From assembly GCA_040376155.1 (NCBI GenBank), contig JBEIRG010000275.1:1-5838 (forward strand): a DNA stretch of 5,838 bases. The letters are read 5' to 3'. This DNA comes from CADCWF01 sp903864575 (GTDB lineage Bacteria; Chloroflexota; Chloroflexia; Thermomicrobiales; UBA6265). The notes beneath the pieces were generated by a model that ran no database searches, was not told the origin of the DNA, and worked only from the letters and a program-made list of their open reading frames with translations. Positions within the stretch are counted from its first letter, which is position 1. Each line of letters starts with the position of its first letter. Below are positions 1-5,838 of this stretch, piece by piece. Position numbers and translations under genes: made by a program.

Positions 1-63
1 GTGGGGTCGCCCGGATGGGGGGCGGCTGTCCCGGCTCGGGGGGCGCTGCCCGGTGGGGGCCCG

Positions 64-85
64 GCCGCCCGCCGGGGCGGGCGGC
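64..85. terminator. Strong GC hairpin downstream of the transporter gene
   Basis: Positions 64-73 (GCCGCCCGCC) and 76-85 (GGCGGGCGGC) form a perfect 10-bp inverted repeat with almost no spacer; in practice it would be a 9-bp stem closing a 4-nt loop. It lies about 70 bases past the stop of the leftward transporter gene. On the plus strand it is followed by ACCTTTCG, a weak T run; on the minus strand there is no U-tract. It could end transcription from either side, but the classical intrinsic-terminator signature is incomplete, and chance inverted repeats are common at this GC content. Confidence 0.35.
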
Positions 86-95
86 ACCTTTCGCG

Positions 96-116
96 GCCCC
101 CGGGTGTCTCGGGGGC
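96..116 (-). terminator. Second hairpin downstream of the transporter gene
   Basis: GCCCCCG (96-102) pairs with CGGGGGC (110-116) around a 7-nt loop. It sits 40 bases past the transporter stop, overlapping the 12-bp palindrome GGGGCGCGCCCC (112-123). Read on the minus strand no U-run follows (CGCGAAAGG). It could be a U-less terminator or an mRNA 3'-end stabilising structure for the leftward transcript. The evidence is structural only. Confidence 0.3.
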
Positions 117-155
117 GCGCCCCACGCCGGACCTGATTGGCGCGGAAGAGCCCGC

Positions 156-1730
156 TCAGATGCCGACGCTCAGCGCCTCGGCGGCGGGAGCTTCGCCCGG
201 ATGATGGGCGGCGGCGCGGAGCGGAATCTCCTTGATGAAGAACGCGACGATCAGGGCGGCGATCGCCACCGGGACGCCGAAACGGAACACGTCATCGATG
301 GCGGCCGAGAAGGCGGAGAGAACCATGCCCTTCACCGGTTCCGGCAGCGCCTGGATCGCCTGCACATTGTTGGCGCTCATCTCGCCTCCCGGAGGCGCCT
401 GGCCGCCGAACTGCTCGCCCATGTGAAACGCGAGCCTGCTCGACAGCACCGCACCGAAGATGGCCGCGCCGATGGTGCCGCCCATCTGCCGGAAGAAGGT
501 GGCCGAGCTGGTCGCCACCCCGAGGTCGCGGAACTCCACGGCGTTCTGGATCGCGGTGGTGATGGTCTGCATGGTGAGGCCGAGGCCAGCGCCGAGCAGG
601 TACTGGAAGACTGCCACCTCCCAGAAGAGCGTGCGCTGGTTGATGGTCGAAAGCAGCAGCAGCGAGACCGCGATCAGCGCCGCGCCGATGATCGGGAAGA
701 TCTTGTACTTGCCGGTACGGGAAATAAGCTGGCCGGAGCCGATGGAGGTGGTGAAGATGCCGGCGACCATTGGCAGCAGGGCGAGACCGGATTGGGTCGG
801 GGTCATGCCGAGCACGGCCTGAAGGAAGAGCGGGAGGAAGACGATCGCCCCGAACATCGCGATGCCCGCGAGGAAGCCGTAGAGATTGCCGACGCTGAAG
901 ACCGGATTGGCGAAAAGCCGCATCGGGATGATCGGCTCGGGCGCGCGCAGTTCGACGAACACGAAGGCGATCGCGAGCACGATCGAGGCGATCAGGAGGG
1001 TCAACGCCAGCCCGTTCGTCCAGCCCAGTTGGTTGCCTGCCCAGTCGAGATAGAGCAGGAGGCAGGTGACCGAAGCGACGATGAGCGTCGCGCCGAGGTA
1101 GTCGATGACGTGATCGCGGCGGTGGGTGGGCAGCCGAAGCGCGATCGTGGTGATGATCAGCGCAACGATGCCGACGGGAATGTTGATATAGAAGATCCAG
1201 CGCCAGCCGGGGCCGTCGGTGAACCAGCCGCCGAGGAGGGGGCCGGCCACGCTGGAGATGCCGAAGACCGCGCCGAAATACCCCTGGTAGCGGCCGCGCT
1301 CGCGCGGCGGGATGACGTCGCCGATGGTGGCGAAGGCGATGGACATGAGACCGCCGCCGCCGATGCCCTGGAGGGCGCGGAAAGCGATCAGCTGGACCAT
1401 GTTCTGGCTCATGCCGGCCAGCACGGATCCGATCAGGAAGATGATGATCGCGGCCTGAAAGACCGGCCGACGCCCGTAGAGGTCGGAAATCTTGCCCCAG
1501 AGCGGGGTGGCCGCCGTGGAGGTCAGCAGGTAGGCGGTGACCACCCACGAGAGTTTGTCGAGACCGCCAAGTTCGCCCACGATCCGGGGGAGCGCGGTGC
1601 CGACGATGCTCTGGTCGAGCGCGGCAAGAAGCATTCCCGCCATCAGGCCGGAGAGGATGATCAGGATCTGCTTGTGGGAGTAGACGGCGCGTTCATCGGG
1701 TCCGGCATGACCCGGGATGGAGGACGACAT
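156..1730 (-). CDS. MFS multidrug antiporter, DHA2 (EmrB/QacA) family, 14 TM helices
   Basis: A 524-residue inner-membrane protein predicted to export drugs or other amphipathic compounds in exchange for protons. The ~520-residue length and about 14 hydrophobic segments fit the 14-helix DHA2 group. Visible family motifs are LDQSIVGTALPRI at residues 38-50 (motif D1, with the TM1 acidic residue Asp39), GKISDLYGRRPVF at 79-91 (motif A, the loop between helices 2 and 3), RALQGIGGGG at 118-127 (motif B, with Arg118) and GPLLGGWF at 163-170 (motif C, diagnostic of antiporters). A hydrophilic loop at about 434-468 precedes the last helix, as in EmrB relatives. The start at 1730 is preferred because AAGGA lies 9 bases upstream and the next residues resemble family N-termini; an in-frame ATG at 1829 would add 33 residues rich in Arg, Gly and Pro. 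The gene lies 114 bases after the glycosyltransferase on the same strand. Family assignment is secure; the substrate cannot be read from sequence, and no adjacent regulator is seen. Confidence 0.95.
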   Translation of the reverse strand: MSSSIPGHAGPDERAVYSHKQILIILSGLMAGMLLAALDQSIVGTALPRIVGELGGLDKLSWVVTAYLLTSTAATPLWGKISDLYGRRPVFQAAIIIFLIGSVLAGMSQNMVQLIAFRALQGIGGGGLMSIAFATIGDVIPPRERGRYQGYFGAVFGISSVAGPLLGGWFTDGPGWRWIFYINIPVGIVALIITTIALRLPTHRRDHVIDYLGATLIVASVTCLLLYLDWAGNQLGWTNGLALTLLIASIVLAIAFVFVELRAPEPIIPMRLFANPVFSVGNLYGFLAGIAMFGAIVFLPLFLQAVLGMTPTQSGLALLPMVAGIFTTSIGSGQLISRTGKYKIFPIIGAALIAVSLLLLSTINQRTLFWEVAVFQYLLGAGLGLTMQTITTAIQNAVEFRDLGVATSSATFFRQMGGTIGAAIFGAVLSSRLAFHMGEQFGGQAPPGGEMSANNVQAIQALPEPVKGMVLSAFSAAIDDVFRFGVPVAIAALIVAFFIKEIPLRAAAHHPGEAPAAEALSVGI

Positions 1731-1739
1731 GAAACGGGA

Positions 1740-1744
1740 TCCTT
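1740..1744 (-). promoter_or_regulatory. Ribosome binding site deciding the transporter start
   Basis: Minus-strand AAGGA lies 9 bases before the ATG at 1730. The upstream in-frame ATG at 1829 has no comparable purine-rich site in front of it, so this site supports the shorter protein. Confidence 0.6.
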
Positions 1745-1844
1745 CGCGATAGGGGAACGCGGCAGGGCCGCTCCTCCCGGGTAACCGACGGATGGTACCA
1801 CCGGGGCTCGATCGAACGACGGCAGCCATACCCGGACCGCGCCG

Positions 1845-2558
1845 CTATCCGCTCCGGAGCCGCCAAACCAGCACGGCCGCCTCGGCCACGATGTGCCGTG
1901 AGATCTTCGACTGCCCCGCTGCCCGCTCGTGAAAGACGATGGGAACCTCCACGACCCGCGCGCCGGACCGCAGCGCACGCAGCGTGGTTTCGATCTGGAA
2001 CCCGTAGCCATCGGCGGCGATCCGGTCGAGGTCGAGCGCGGCGAGCGTCTCCCGCCGCCAGACCTTGTACCCGCCGGTGAGGTCCGCGATGGGCACGCCG
2101 AGCACGGCCTTCGCGTACCGGCAGCCCCACTTGCTCATCGCCCGGCGCCAGGCGGACCAGCCTTCGGTGTCGCCGCCCGGCGCGTATCGGGACCCGATCG
2201 CGAGGTCGGCCTCGGCGGTGGCGGCGGCGAGCCGCGGCAGGTCGGCGGCATCGTGGGAGAGATCGGCGTCCATCTGGGCGATCAGGGGCGACCCCGCGGC
2301 GAGGGCGGCGCGGAATCCGGCGATGTAGGCCGGTCCGATCCCTTCCTTGCCCGCCCGGTGCAGGATGGCGATGCGCCCCGGATGCGCGGCAGCGAGCCGG
2401 TCCGCGATGGCGCCGGTGCCATCGGGCGAGGCGTCATCGACGATCAGCAGGGCATAGTCATGGCCGAGGGCAAGGATGCGTTCCGCGAGGCGCGGCAGGG
2501 TTTCCCGTTCGTTGTAGGTTGGGGTGACGACGGTGACGCGGGGTGGGCCGTCAACCAT
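1845..2558 (-). CDS. Polyprenyl-phosphate mannose synthase-like glycosyltransferase (GT2)
   Basis: A 237-residue GT-A fold transferase. The family (DPM1 / Ppm1 catalytic domain) moves mannose, or a related hexose, from a GDP-sugar to a polyprenyl phosphate at the cytoplasmic face of the membrane, giving the lipid-linked donor for later glycosylation. Seen in the sequence: VVTPTYNERETLPRL near residue 10-24 (nucleotide-binding start of the fold), IVDDASPDGTG at 39-49, QMDADLSHD at 95-103 with the metal-binding DAD, IGSRYAPGG at 121-129, LTGGYKVWRR at 160-169, GYGFQIETTLRA at 184-195 and FHERAAGQSKIS at 209-220. These follow the DPM1-type order closely. There is no C-terminal membrane domain, so it is the compact soluble or peripheral type. 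The ATG at 2558 overlaps the stop of the upstream gene by 8 bases; an in-frame GTG two codons earlier (2564) is possible. No clear Shine-Dalgarno precedes either, which fits translational coupling. The exact sugar donor is inferred. Confidence 0.88.
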   Translation of the reverse strand: MVDGPPRVTVVTPTYNERETLPRLAERILALGHDYALLIVDDASPDGTGAIADRLAAAHPGRIAILHRAGKEGIGPAYIAGFRAALAAGSPLIAQMDADLSHDAADLPRLAAATAEADLAIGSRYAPGGDTEGWSAWRRAMSKWGCRYAKAVLGVPIADLTGGYKVWRRETLAALDLDRIAADGYGFQIETTLRALRSGARVVEVPIVFHERAAGQSKISRHIVAEAAVLVWRLRSG

Positions 2559-3792
2559 CCGCACGGCTGCCGGGGGTGAACTGGATGAGCGGGATGGCGT
2601 CGAAGTCGAACTCGTCGAGCCGAGCGGGGCCGAGGGCGCGGAGGGTGTCGAGGCAGCGCTGGGCATCGATCACCAGTTGGCCGGTTTCGATGCCGAGGCA
2701 GCGCGGGACGAACCCGGCGGTTTTCTCGATGCCATCCTCCAGCAGCAGCAGCGCGCCCGCGTGATTCCCGCGCTTCGCGTGCAGGAATCCGACGCCAATT
2801 TGCAGGATGCCCTGGTAGAGCCGCCGAATGGCGCCCGGTTCGGCGTGCCACTCATGCTCGATGGTCTCGTGCGCCTCATAGAACTCGTGGCGGTTGAAGG
2901 CGGTGATGCCCTCGCGGACGCCGGGGGGAGGCGTGGCGTCGCAGGGGTCGGGGAACTCGACCCGAGCGGCGGTCACCAACGGCGCGAGGATTGCGCGGGA
3001 TGCGTTGAGGCGGTGTATCGCCGGACCCACCACGCCCTCCAGCATCATCGGCCCGCGGTAGACATGGGCGATGGCGCGGACAAGCGCGGGCCACGGCAGA
3101 TCGCCCTCGCCCGGCGGCAGGTGGCGCATCGCGGGGTCATTCTCGCGGTGATCCGAGAGGTGAACGTCGCGCACACGGTTGCCCATCGCGGCGAGCATCA
3201 TGAAGGGGTTTTGCTTGGCCTCGACCGCCTGGAAGGGATCGAAGACGAACCCGACGGCGCCATCCGGGTCGGCATCCTCCAGCTGCCGGGCGAAGGCCGA
3301 GACGGCCCGGGTGGTCGGCAGGGCGCACCACGAGACATTCTCGATGGCGAGCGACATGCCCACGCTTGCGCAGGCGCGGCCGAACTCCACGGCGGCGGCG
3401 AGGAATGCGGCGCGGCCCTCGTCGGTGTCGCCGTCCGGCCGCTTCGGGCCGTGCCAGACGACGACCTTCGCGTCCAGCATGGCGGCAGCGGCGATAGCGC
3501 GCGAGAACATCGCGCGGCCTTCCTCGGCGCGGCGGCGGTAGGCATTGATGACGGGGTGAAACTCGTTCCAGACGTGAACGGCATGGACGTCGCAACCATG
3601 TCCGTCGCAGCGGGAGCGGAGGTCGGTGATGAATTCCGCGTCGTACTCCCCGGCGGTCTGGAGCATGATCTCGAGATCGGTGAAACCGAGGCGGGAGGCT
3701 ATGGCGGGAACGTCCTCGGTGGGCGTCGGGTAGAGTGCGCCGCTCGAGATTCCGAGCCGCAGCGGCCCCCGATCCAGCACCGAACCAGCCAT
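2551..3792 (-). CDS. Fusion protein: sugar isomerase/epimerase-type TIM barrel plus C-terminal DUF309 domain
   Basis: A 413-residue two-domain protein. Residues ~10-280 look like a xylose isomerase-like TIM barrel (AP endonuclease 2 superfamily): LRLGISSGALYPT at strand 1, DLEIML with Glu41, HAVHVW with His71 and His73, VVVWHG with His114, AIENV with Glu151, FVFDPFQA with Asp185, VHLSDH with His211, and MMLEG with Glu252. These His/Glu/Asp residues sit where this superfamily binds a divalent metal, so the barrel looks catalytically competent, probably on a sugar or sugar-like substrate. Residues ~292-385 match DUF309: FNRHEFYEAHETIEHEW (299-315), then RRLYQGILQIGVGFLHAKRGN (323-343), with the conserved E-x-HE, Q-G-x-x-Q and H-x-x-R-G-N features; its biochemical role is not established. 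Start 3792 was chosen because GAGGGAGGG ends 10 bases upstream; in-frame ATGs at 3813, 3819 and 3897 lack such a site. It is the first gene of the leftward unit. The substrate is unknown. Confidence 0.88.
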   Translation of the reverse strand: MAGSVLDRGPLRLGISSGALYPTPTEDVPAIASRLGFTDLEIMLQTAGEYDAEFITDLRSRCDGHGCDVHAVHVWNEFHPVINAYRRRAEEGRAMFSRAIAAAAMLDAKVVVWHGPKRPDGDTDEGRAAFLAAAVEFGRACASVGMSLAIENVSWCALPTTRAVSAFARQLEDADPDGAVGFVFDPFQAVEAKQNPFMMLAAMGNRVRDVHLSDHRENDPAMRHLPPGEGDLPWPALVRAIAHVYRGPMMLEGVVGPAIHRLNASRAILAPLVTAARVEFPDPCDATPPPGVREGITAFNRHEFYEAHETIEHEWHAEPGAIRRLYQGILQIGVGFLHAKRGNHAGALLLLEDGIEKTAGFVPRCLGIETGQLVIDAQRCLDTLRALGPARLDEFDFDAIPLIQFTPGSRADG

Positions 3793-3802
3793 GTTCCCGG
3801 AA

Positions 3803-3811
3803 CCCTCCCTC
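3803..3811 (-). promoter_or_regulatory. Ribosome binding site deciding the TIM-barrel/DUF309 start
   Basis: Minus-strand GAGGGAGGG ends 10 bases before the ATG at 3792. It is the strongest Shine-Dalgarno-like site in the window and lies inside the longer alternative reading frames, so the shorter protein is favoured. Confidence 0.65.
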
Positions 3812-3882
3812 ATGGACATGCGGATAACTGCATGCCGCGGGGATGGTACTACGTGGAGCGCGCGCCGTGGGCGCCCGATGCC

Positions 3883-3896
3883 TGCCCGATCGGGCA
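3883..3896. promoter_or_regulatory. 14-bp perfect palindrome in the divergent intergenic region (possible operator)
   Basis: TGCCCGATCGGGCA is fully self-complementary. Its half site GCCCGAT recurs in direct orientation at 3873-3879, exactly 11 bases upstream of the palindrome's own left half, and again at 4016-4022 just before smc. The site is about 90 bases upstream of the leftward operon start and 110 bases upstream of the smc -10-like box. A dimeric repressor or activator site is possible, but no regulator gene is present and the same heptamer also occurs inside coding sequence near 2420, so it is only a candidate. Confidence 0.3.
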
Positions 3897-3991
3897 CTGC
3901 GTGGACGAGCGTCGGACCGCGAGGGAGACCGGCACGCGCCGCACATCGCCTGCCGCGGGTTGTTCACCGGGGAGTCATCGGCCCGGGAGGG

Positions 3992-3997
3992 TATAGT
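3992..3997 (+). promoter_or_regulatory. Candidate -10 box for smc
   Basis: TATAGT differs from the sigma-70 consensus TATAAT at one position and stands out in very GC-rich DNA. No good -35 hexamer is found at 17 bases; the nearest TTG-like sequence (3960-3965) is too far. With normal spacing, transcription would begin near 4004-4006, about 70 bases before the smc start codon. Confidence 0.4.
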
Positions 3998-4005
3998 GTG
4001 CCGGT

Positions 4006-4077
4006 ATGGCGACCGGCCCGATGGGACGGTTGCCAGTCTGTGAGACGCAACCCGCGACCGACCCCGACGGACCATGA
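4006..4077 (+). CDS. Possible 23-codon leader frame overlapping the smc start
   Basis: An ATG at 4006 opens a 23-codon frame (beginning MATGPMGRLPVCE) whose TGA at 4075-4077 overlaps the smc ATG as ATGA. If the TATAGT box is used, the transcript would start at or within 2 bases of this ATG, making it leaderless; otherwise GGGAGGG at 3985-3991 lies 14 bases upstream. smc itself has only a poor Shine-Dalgarno (GACGG), so coupling from this leader could help it initiate. The peptide shows no recognisable motif, and short open frames are common at high GC, so it may not be translated. Confidence 0.25.
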   Translation: MATGPMGRLPVCETQPATDPDGP

Positions 4078-5207
4078 CCGACACGCTTCGCCAACCTGCC
4101 CTTGTGGAAACGTCGCGGGCGCCCCGCCTGACGCGACTCGAGGTGCATGGCTTCAAGAGTTTCGCCAACCGCACGGTGCTCACCTTCGATTCGGGCATCA
4201 CGGCGGTCGTCGGGCCGAACGGCAGCGGCAAGTCCAATGTGGCGGACGCAGTGCGCTGGGTGCTTGGGGAGTCCGGGTCTTCCGCGCTGCGGGCGAAAAA
4301 GACCGAGGATGTGATCTTCGCGGGCGGGCAGGGGCGCTCCCCGGCGGGACTGGCCGAGGCGTCCCTCACCTTCGACAACAGCGACGGCTGGCTGCCGATC
4401 GAGTATTCCGAGGTGACCATCACCCGGCGGGCCTACCGCGGCGGCGAGAACCAGTACCTCATCAACGGCCGAAAGGTTCGGCTGAAGGATGTCCAGCACC
4501 TGACGGCGAGCCTCGGGCAGAGCCATGTGGTGGTGGGACAGGGGCTGATCGACGCCGCCCTCTCGCAGCGGCCCGCCGAGCGGCGGAACCTGTTCGAGCA
4601 TGCGGCCGATCTTTCCGGGCTCCGGATGAAGGTCGCCGAGACCGAGCGCAACCTCGCGGAGACCGAGGCCAACAGCACCCGCGTGGCCGATCTGCTGGCC
4701 GACCTCGAGCCGCGGCTGCGCTCGATGGAGCGCGCGGCCCGGCAGGCGCGGGAATATCACGACCTCCGCTCCGAGCTGACCACGCTCCAGCACGCCCACC
4801 TTGCCGGACTGTTGCGCGCCTCCGCCGAGGGGCTGCGAGCGGCGATCGCGAGCGACGCCCGCGCGCAGGCGGACGCAGAATCGGCTCGGCTCGCGGTCGA
4901 GGAGCGGCTGGCCGGGGGCGATCCGGCGCGGGAGGCCGCGACGGCCGCGCGGGAGCATCTCGCGGCCCATGACTCCCGCGCGCGGGACCTGGATGACCGC
5001 ATCCGGCGCGTCCGCCATGAGCGCGATCTCGCACACGAGCGGGGCGAGGCGCTCGCCCGCCGCAGGCAGGACATGGCCGACACCCAATCCGGCCTGGACG
5101 AGCAGGCCGCCGTGGTCGAAGCCGACATCGAGAAGCTGGCAGGCGACCTCGCGGAGATCGCCCGGGACCTTGCGGAAGCGCGGGATCTTCCAGGCAGCCT
5201 GCACTGA
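4074..5207 (+). CDS. smc: Chromosome segregation ATPase SMC, N-terminal part, cut by foreign sequence
   Basis: N-terminal head and start of the first coiled coil of bacterial SMC, the ATPase that works with ScpA and ScpB to compact and segregate the chromosome. Residues 18-34 give the typical opening (LTRLEVHGFKSFANRTV), the Walker A motif GPNGSGKSN is at 47-55, DAVRWVLGESG at 58-68, the Q-loop-region sequence VVGQGLIDAALSQRPAERR at 153-171, then FEHAADLSGLRMK at 174-186. From about 187 to 370 the protein is rich in Ala, Arg, Glu and Leu, as expected for the coiled coil. Full-length bacterial SMC is about 1,150-1,200 residues; here the rest of the coil, the hinge, the return coil and the C-terminal head with signature motif and Walker B are missing. 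Homologous sequence ends near residue 371 (about 5185); the last few residues (PGSLH) and the stop at 5205-5207 are read from the antisense of the eukaryote-like segment and are artefactual. The sequence style recalls Chloroflexota SMC. The ATG at 4074 has no strong ribosome site. Confidence 0.92.
   Translation: MTDTLRQPALVETSRAPRLTRLEVHGFKSFANRTVLTFDSGITAVVGPNGSGKSNVADAVRWVLGESGSSALRAKKTEDVIFAGGQGRSPAGLAEASLTFDNSDGWLPIEYSEVTITRRAYRGGENQYLINGRKVRLKDVQHLTASLGQSHVVVGQGLIDAALSQRPAERRNLFEHAADLSGLRMKVAETERNLAETEANSTRVADLLADLEPRLRSMERAARQAREYHDLRSELTTLQHAHLAGLLRASAEGLRAAIASDARAQADAESARLAVEERLAGGDPAREAATAAREHLAAHDSRARDLDDRIRRVRHERDLAHERGEALARRRQDMADTQSGLDEQAAVVEADIEKLAGDLAEIARDLAEARDLPGSLH
5184..5192. 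other. Junction between bacterial and eukaryote-like DNA
   Basis: Left of here base composition is about 70-80% GC and the plus strand encodes SMC; right of here it is about 50% GC and the minus strand encodes a dynein-like protein. SMC-like sequence is convincing up to the codons for ARDL (ending near 5188), and dynein-like sequence can be followed to a Trp codon at 5190-5192. A GATC tetranucleotide lies at 5184-5187, which would suit joining of restriction fragments but may be coincidence. No inverted or target-site repeat or transposon end is seen. Confidence 0.8.
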
Positions 5208-5838
5208 CGTACATGATGGCGAAAACAAGTCGCTCTGCTCCATCTCAAGCTTGGCTCGGCGGATCTTGTCGTGGAAAGCGTTCACCTTGAGGGTGACAGA
5301 ATGAGACTCTTGCAGAATGCGTGGTCGAAGTTCCTTGCGGTAGTCCACCAGACGCCGCTGCAGTGCTGTCCAACGTCCATGCAGCGACTGCCACGCCTCG
5401 AATTCCGCCTGGGTGATGGAGTATCGAAACACCCCTAGGTACTCGATGACGCGCTGCAGAGGCCCTGAGCGGACCAGATAGCTGTCCCGCTTGACACTGA
5501 ATTCCAGGTACACTTCCATGACCTTGACGAATCGAAAGTCAGCTTCCGTACTCGAGGTGGATGTTAAGAACGAATTGACTCGCTCCTCCAGTTGATTGTA
5601 ATCGTCGACTTGCGTCTTCAAGACAGTGCGCGCATGGCTGAGGATGTAGCTTCCGAATGTATTGAGCCACTTCAAGCATGACGAGAGGAGGGCACCAAGA
5701 AGGCCGTCCACAGCGACAGCAAGCTGCTTGACCGCACGAATGTCCTCTAGCTGCACAAGTCTGTTGTACGTGCGCTGGAATGTTGTCATAACAACTCGGA
5801 ACTCGTCTAAAGTCGGATGGTACTGCTTTGAATTCACA
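5188..5838 (-). CDS. Partial eukaryotic dynein heavy chain (tail region), open at the right edge
   Basis: An uninterrupted minus-strand frame of about 217 codons running in from the right edge and ending, as genuine sequence, near 5188; beyond that the frame continues only as antisense of smc. GC is near 50% with mixed third positions (AAT, TCA, TTA, AGT and CTA are used freely), unlike the neighbouring bacterial genes. The predicted protein is helical and rich in Leu, Arg, Glu and Trp. Counting from the edge, residues 125-205 (GPLQRVIEYL, then FEAWQSLHGRWTALQRRL, then a Lys/Leu-Pro stretch and FHDKIRRAK) match in order and spacing the segment I recall from axonemal outer-arm-type dynein heavy chains, just before the linker (DHC_N2) domain: x-PL-K-x-x-I-E-L-L, L-x-x-L-x-x-K-W, L-x-P-L, F-x-x-x-x-x-x-F. 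This would be a flagellum or cilium motor subunit. No intron boundary is evident and no true start lies within the window (the edge codon is GTG). Other long helical cytoskeletal proteins remain possible. Confidence 0.68.

Noticed and set aside
1..204. Plus-strand open frame over the left edge
   Set aside because: It is a Gly/Pro/Ala/Arg-rich low-complexity translation that runs over the end of the transporter gene, with no motif or ribosome site.
15..1784. Very long plus-strand open frame (589 codons) opposite the transporter gene
   Set aside because: It is the antisense shadow of a GC-rich gene. The product is a low-complexity Asp/Glu/Gly/Arg/His-rich string with no motif, while the minus strand gives a perfect DHA2 transporter.
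1731..1829. 33-residue N-terminal extension of the transporter from the ATG at 1829
   Set aside because: It has no ribosome site, an Arg/Gly/Pro-rich sequence unlike DHA2 N-termini, and a good AAGGA precedes the internal ATG at 1730.
3793..3897. 35-residue N-terminal extension of the TIM-barrel/DUF309 protein
   Set aside because: It would place the strong GAGGGAGGG site inside the coding region, and the barrel's first strand begins only about 10 residues after the ATG at 3792.
2524..3996. 490-codon plus-strand frame opposite the fusion gene
   Set aside because: Same high-GC antisense effect; it has no recognisable domain, and the minus strand shows two clear domains with a strong ribosome site.
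5830..5835. GAATTC (EcoRI site) near the right edge, as a cloning-vector boundary
   Set aside because: The dynein-like frame reads straight through it and no vector sequence is visible; a single 6-bp site is expected by chance.
3975..5837. A single 620-residue minus-strand protein spanning the junction
   Set aside because: Only the first ~217 residues are genuine (dynein-like). The rest is antisense of smc, joined in frame by chance across the junction, so it is not a novel fusion protein.

Overview
The window is a chimera of two DNA types. Positions 1 to about 5185 are very GC-rich bacterial DNA (about 65-80% by hand counts of sample lines). The remaining ~650 bases are near 50% GC with mixed codon use and carry an uninterrupted reading frame that looks eukaryotic (dynein heavy chain tail). 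The join falls inside a bacterial smc gene, about a third of the way through. The simplest reading is an assembly or library chimera, not a biological fusion. The bacterial part resembles Chloroflexota (Thermomicrobia/Sphaerobacter-like), judged from GC content, the style of the SMC head sequence and the gene set. That placement is inference and is only moderately secure.

Layout: 1-155 is intergenic, with two strong GC hairpins past the end of the first gene. Three genes then run leftward on the minus strand. In transcription order they are: a two-domain protein (sugar isomerase/epimerase-type TIM barrel plus a C-terminal DUF309 domain, 3792->2551); a polyprenyl-phosphate mannose synthase-like family 2 glycosyltransferase (2558->1845), whose start overlaps the previous stop by 8 bases; and, after a 114-base gap, a 14-helix DHA2-type drug:H+ antiporter (1730->156). 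A 281-base divergent intergenic region (3793-4073) separates these from smc, which runs rightward from 4074. It holds a 14-bp perfect palindrome, repeated GCCCGAT heptamers, a TATAGT -10-like box and a 23-codon leader frame ending in an ATGA overlap with the smc start. The smc frame is bacterial up to about codon 371, then reads a few codons of foreign DNA and stops. From there to the right edge the minus strand codes for the dynein-like fragment, open at the window edge.

How the genes relate: the TIM-barrel/DUF309 gene and the glycosyltransferase are probably one transcription unit and may be translationally coupled, hinting at a shared carbohydrate or glycolipid role. The transporter may be the last member of the unit or have its own promoter. 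smc is a divergent housekeeping gene. I see no new defence, mobile or CRISPR-type system. The most notable points are the bacterial/eukaryotic junction, the TIM-barrel-DUF309 fusion, and the possible leader frame in front of smc.
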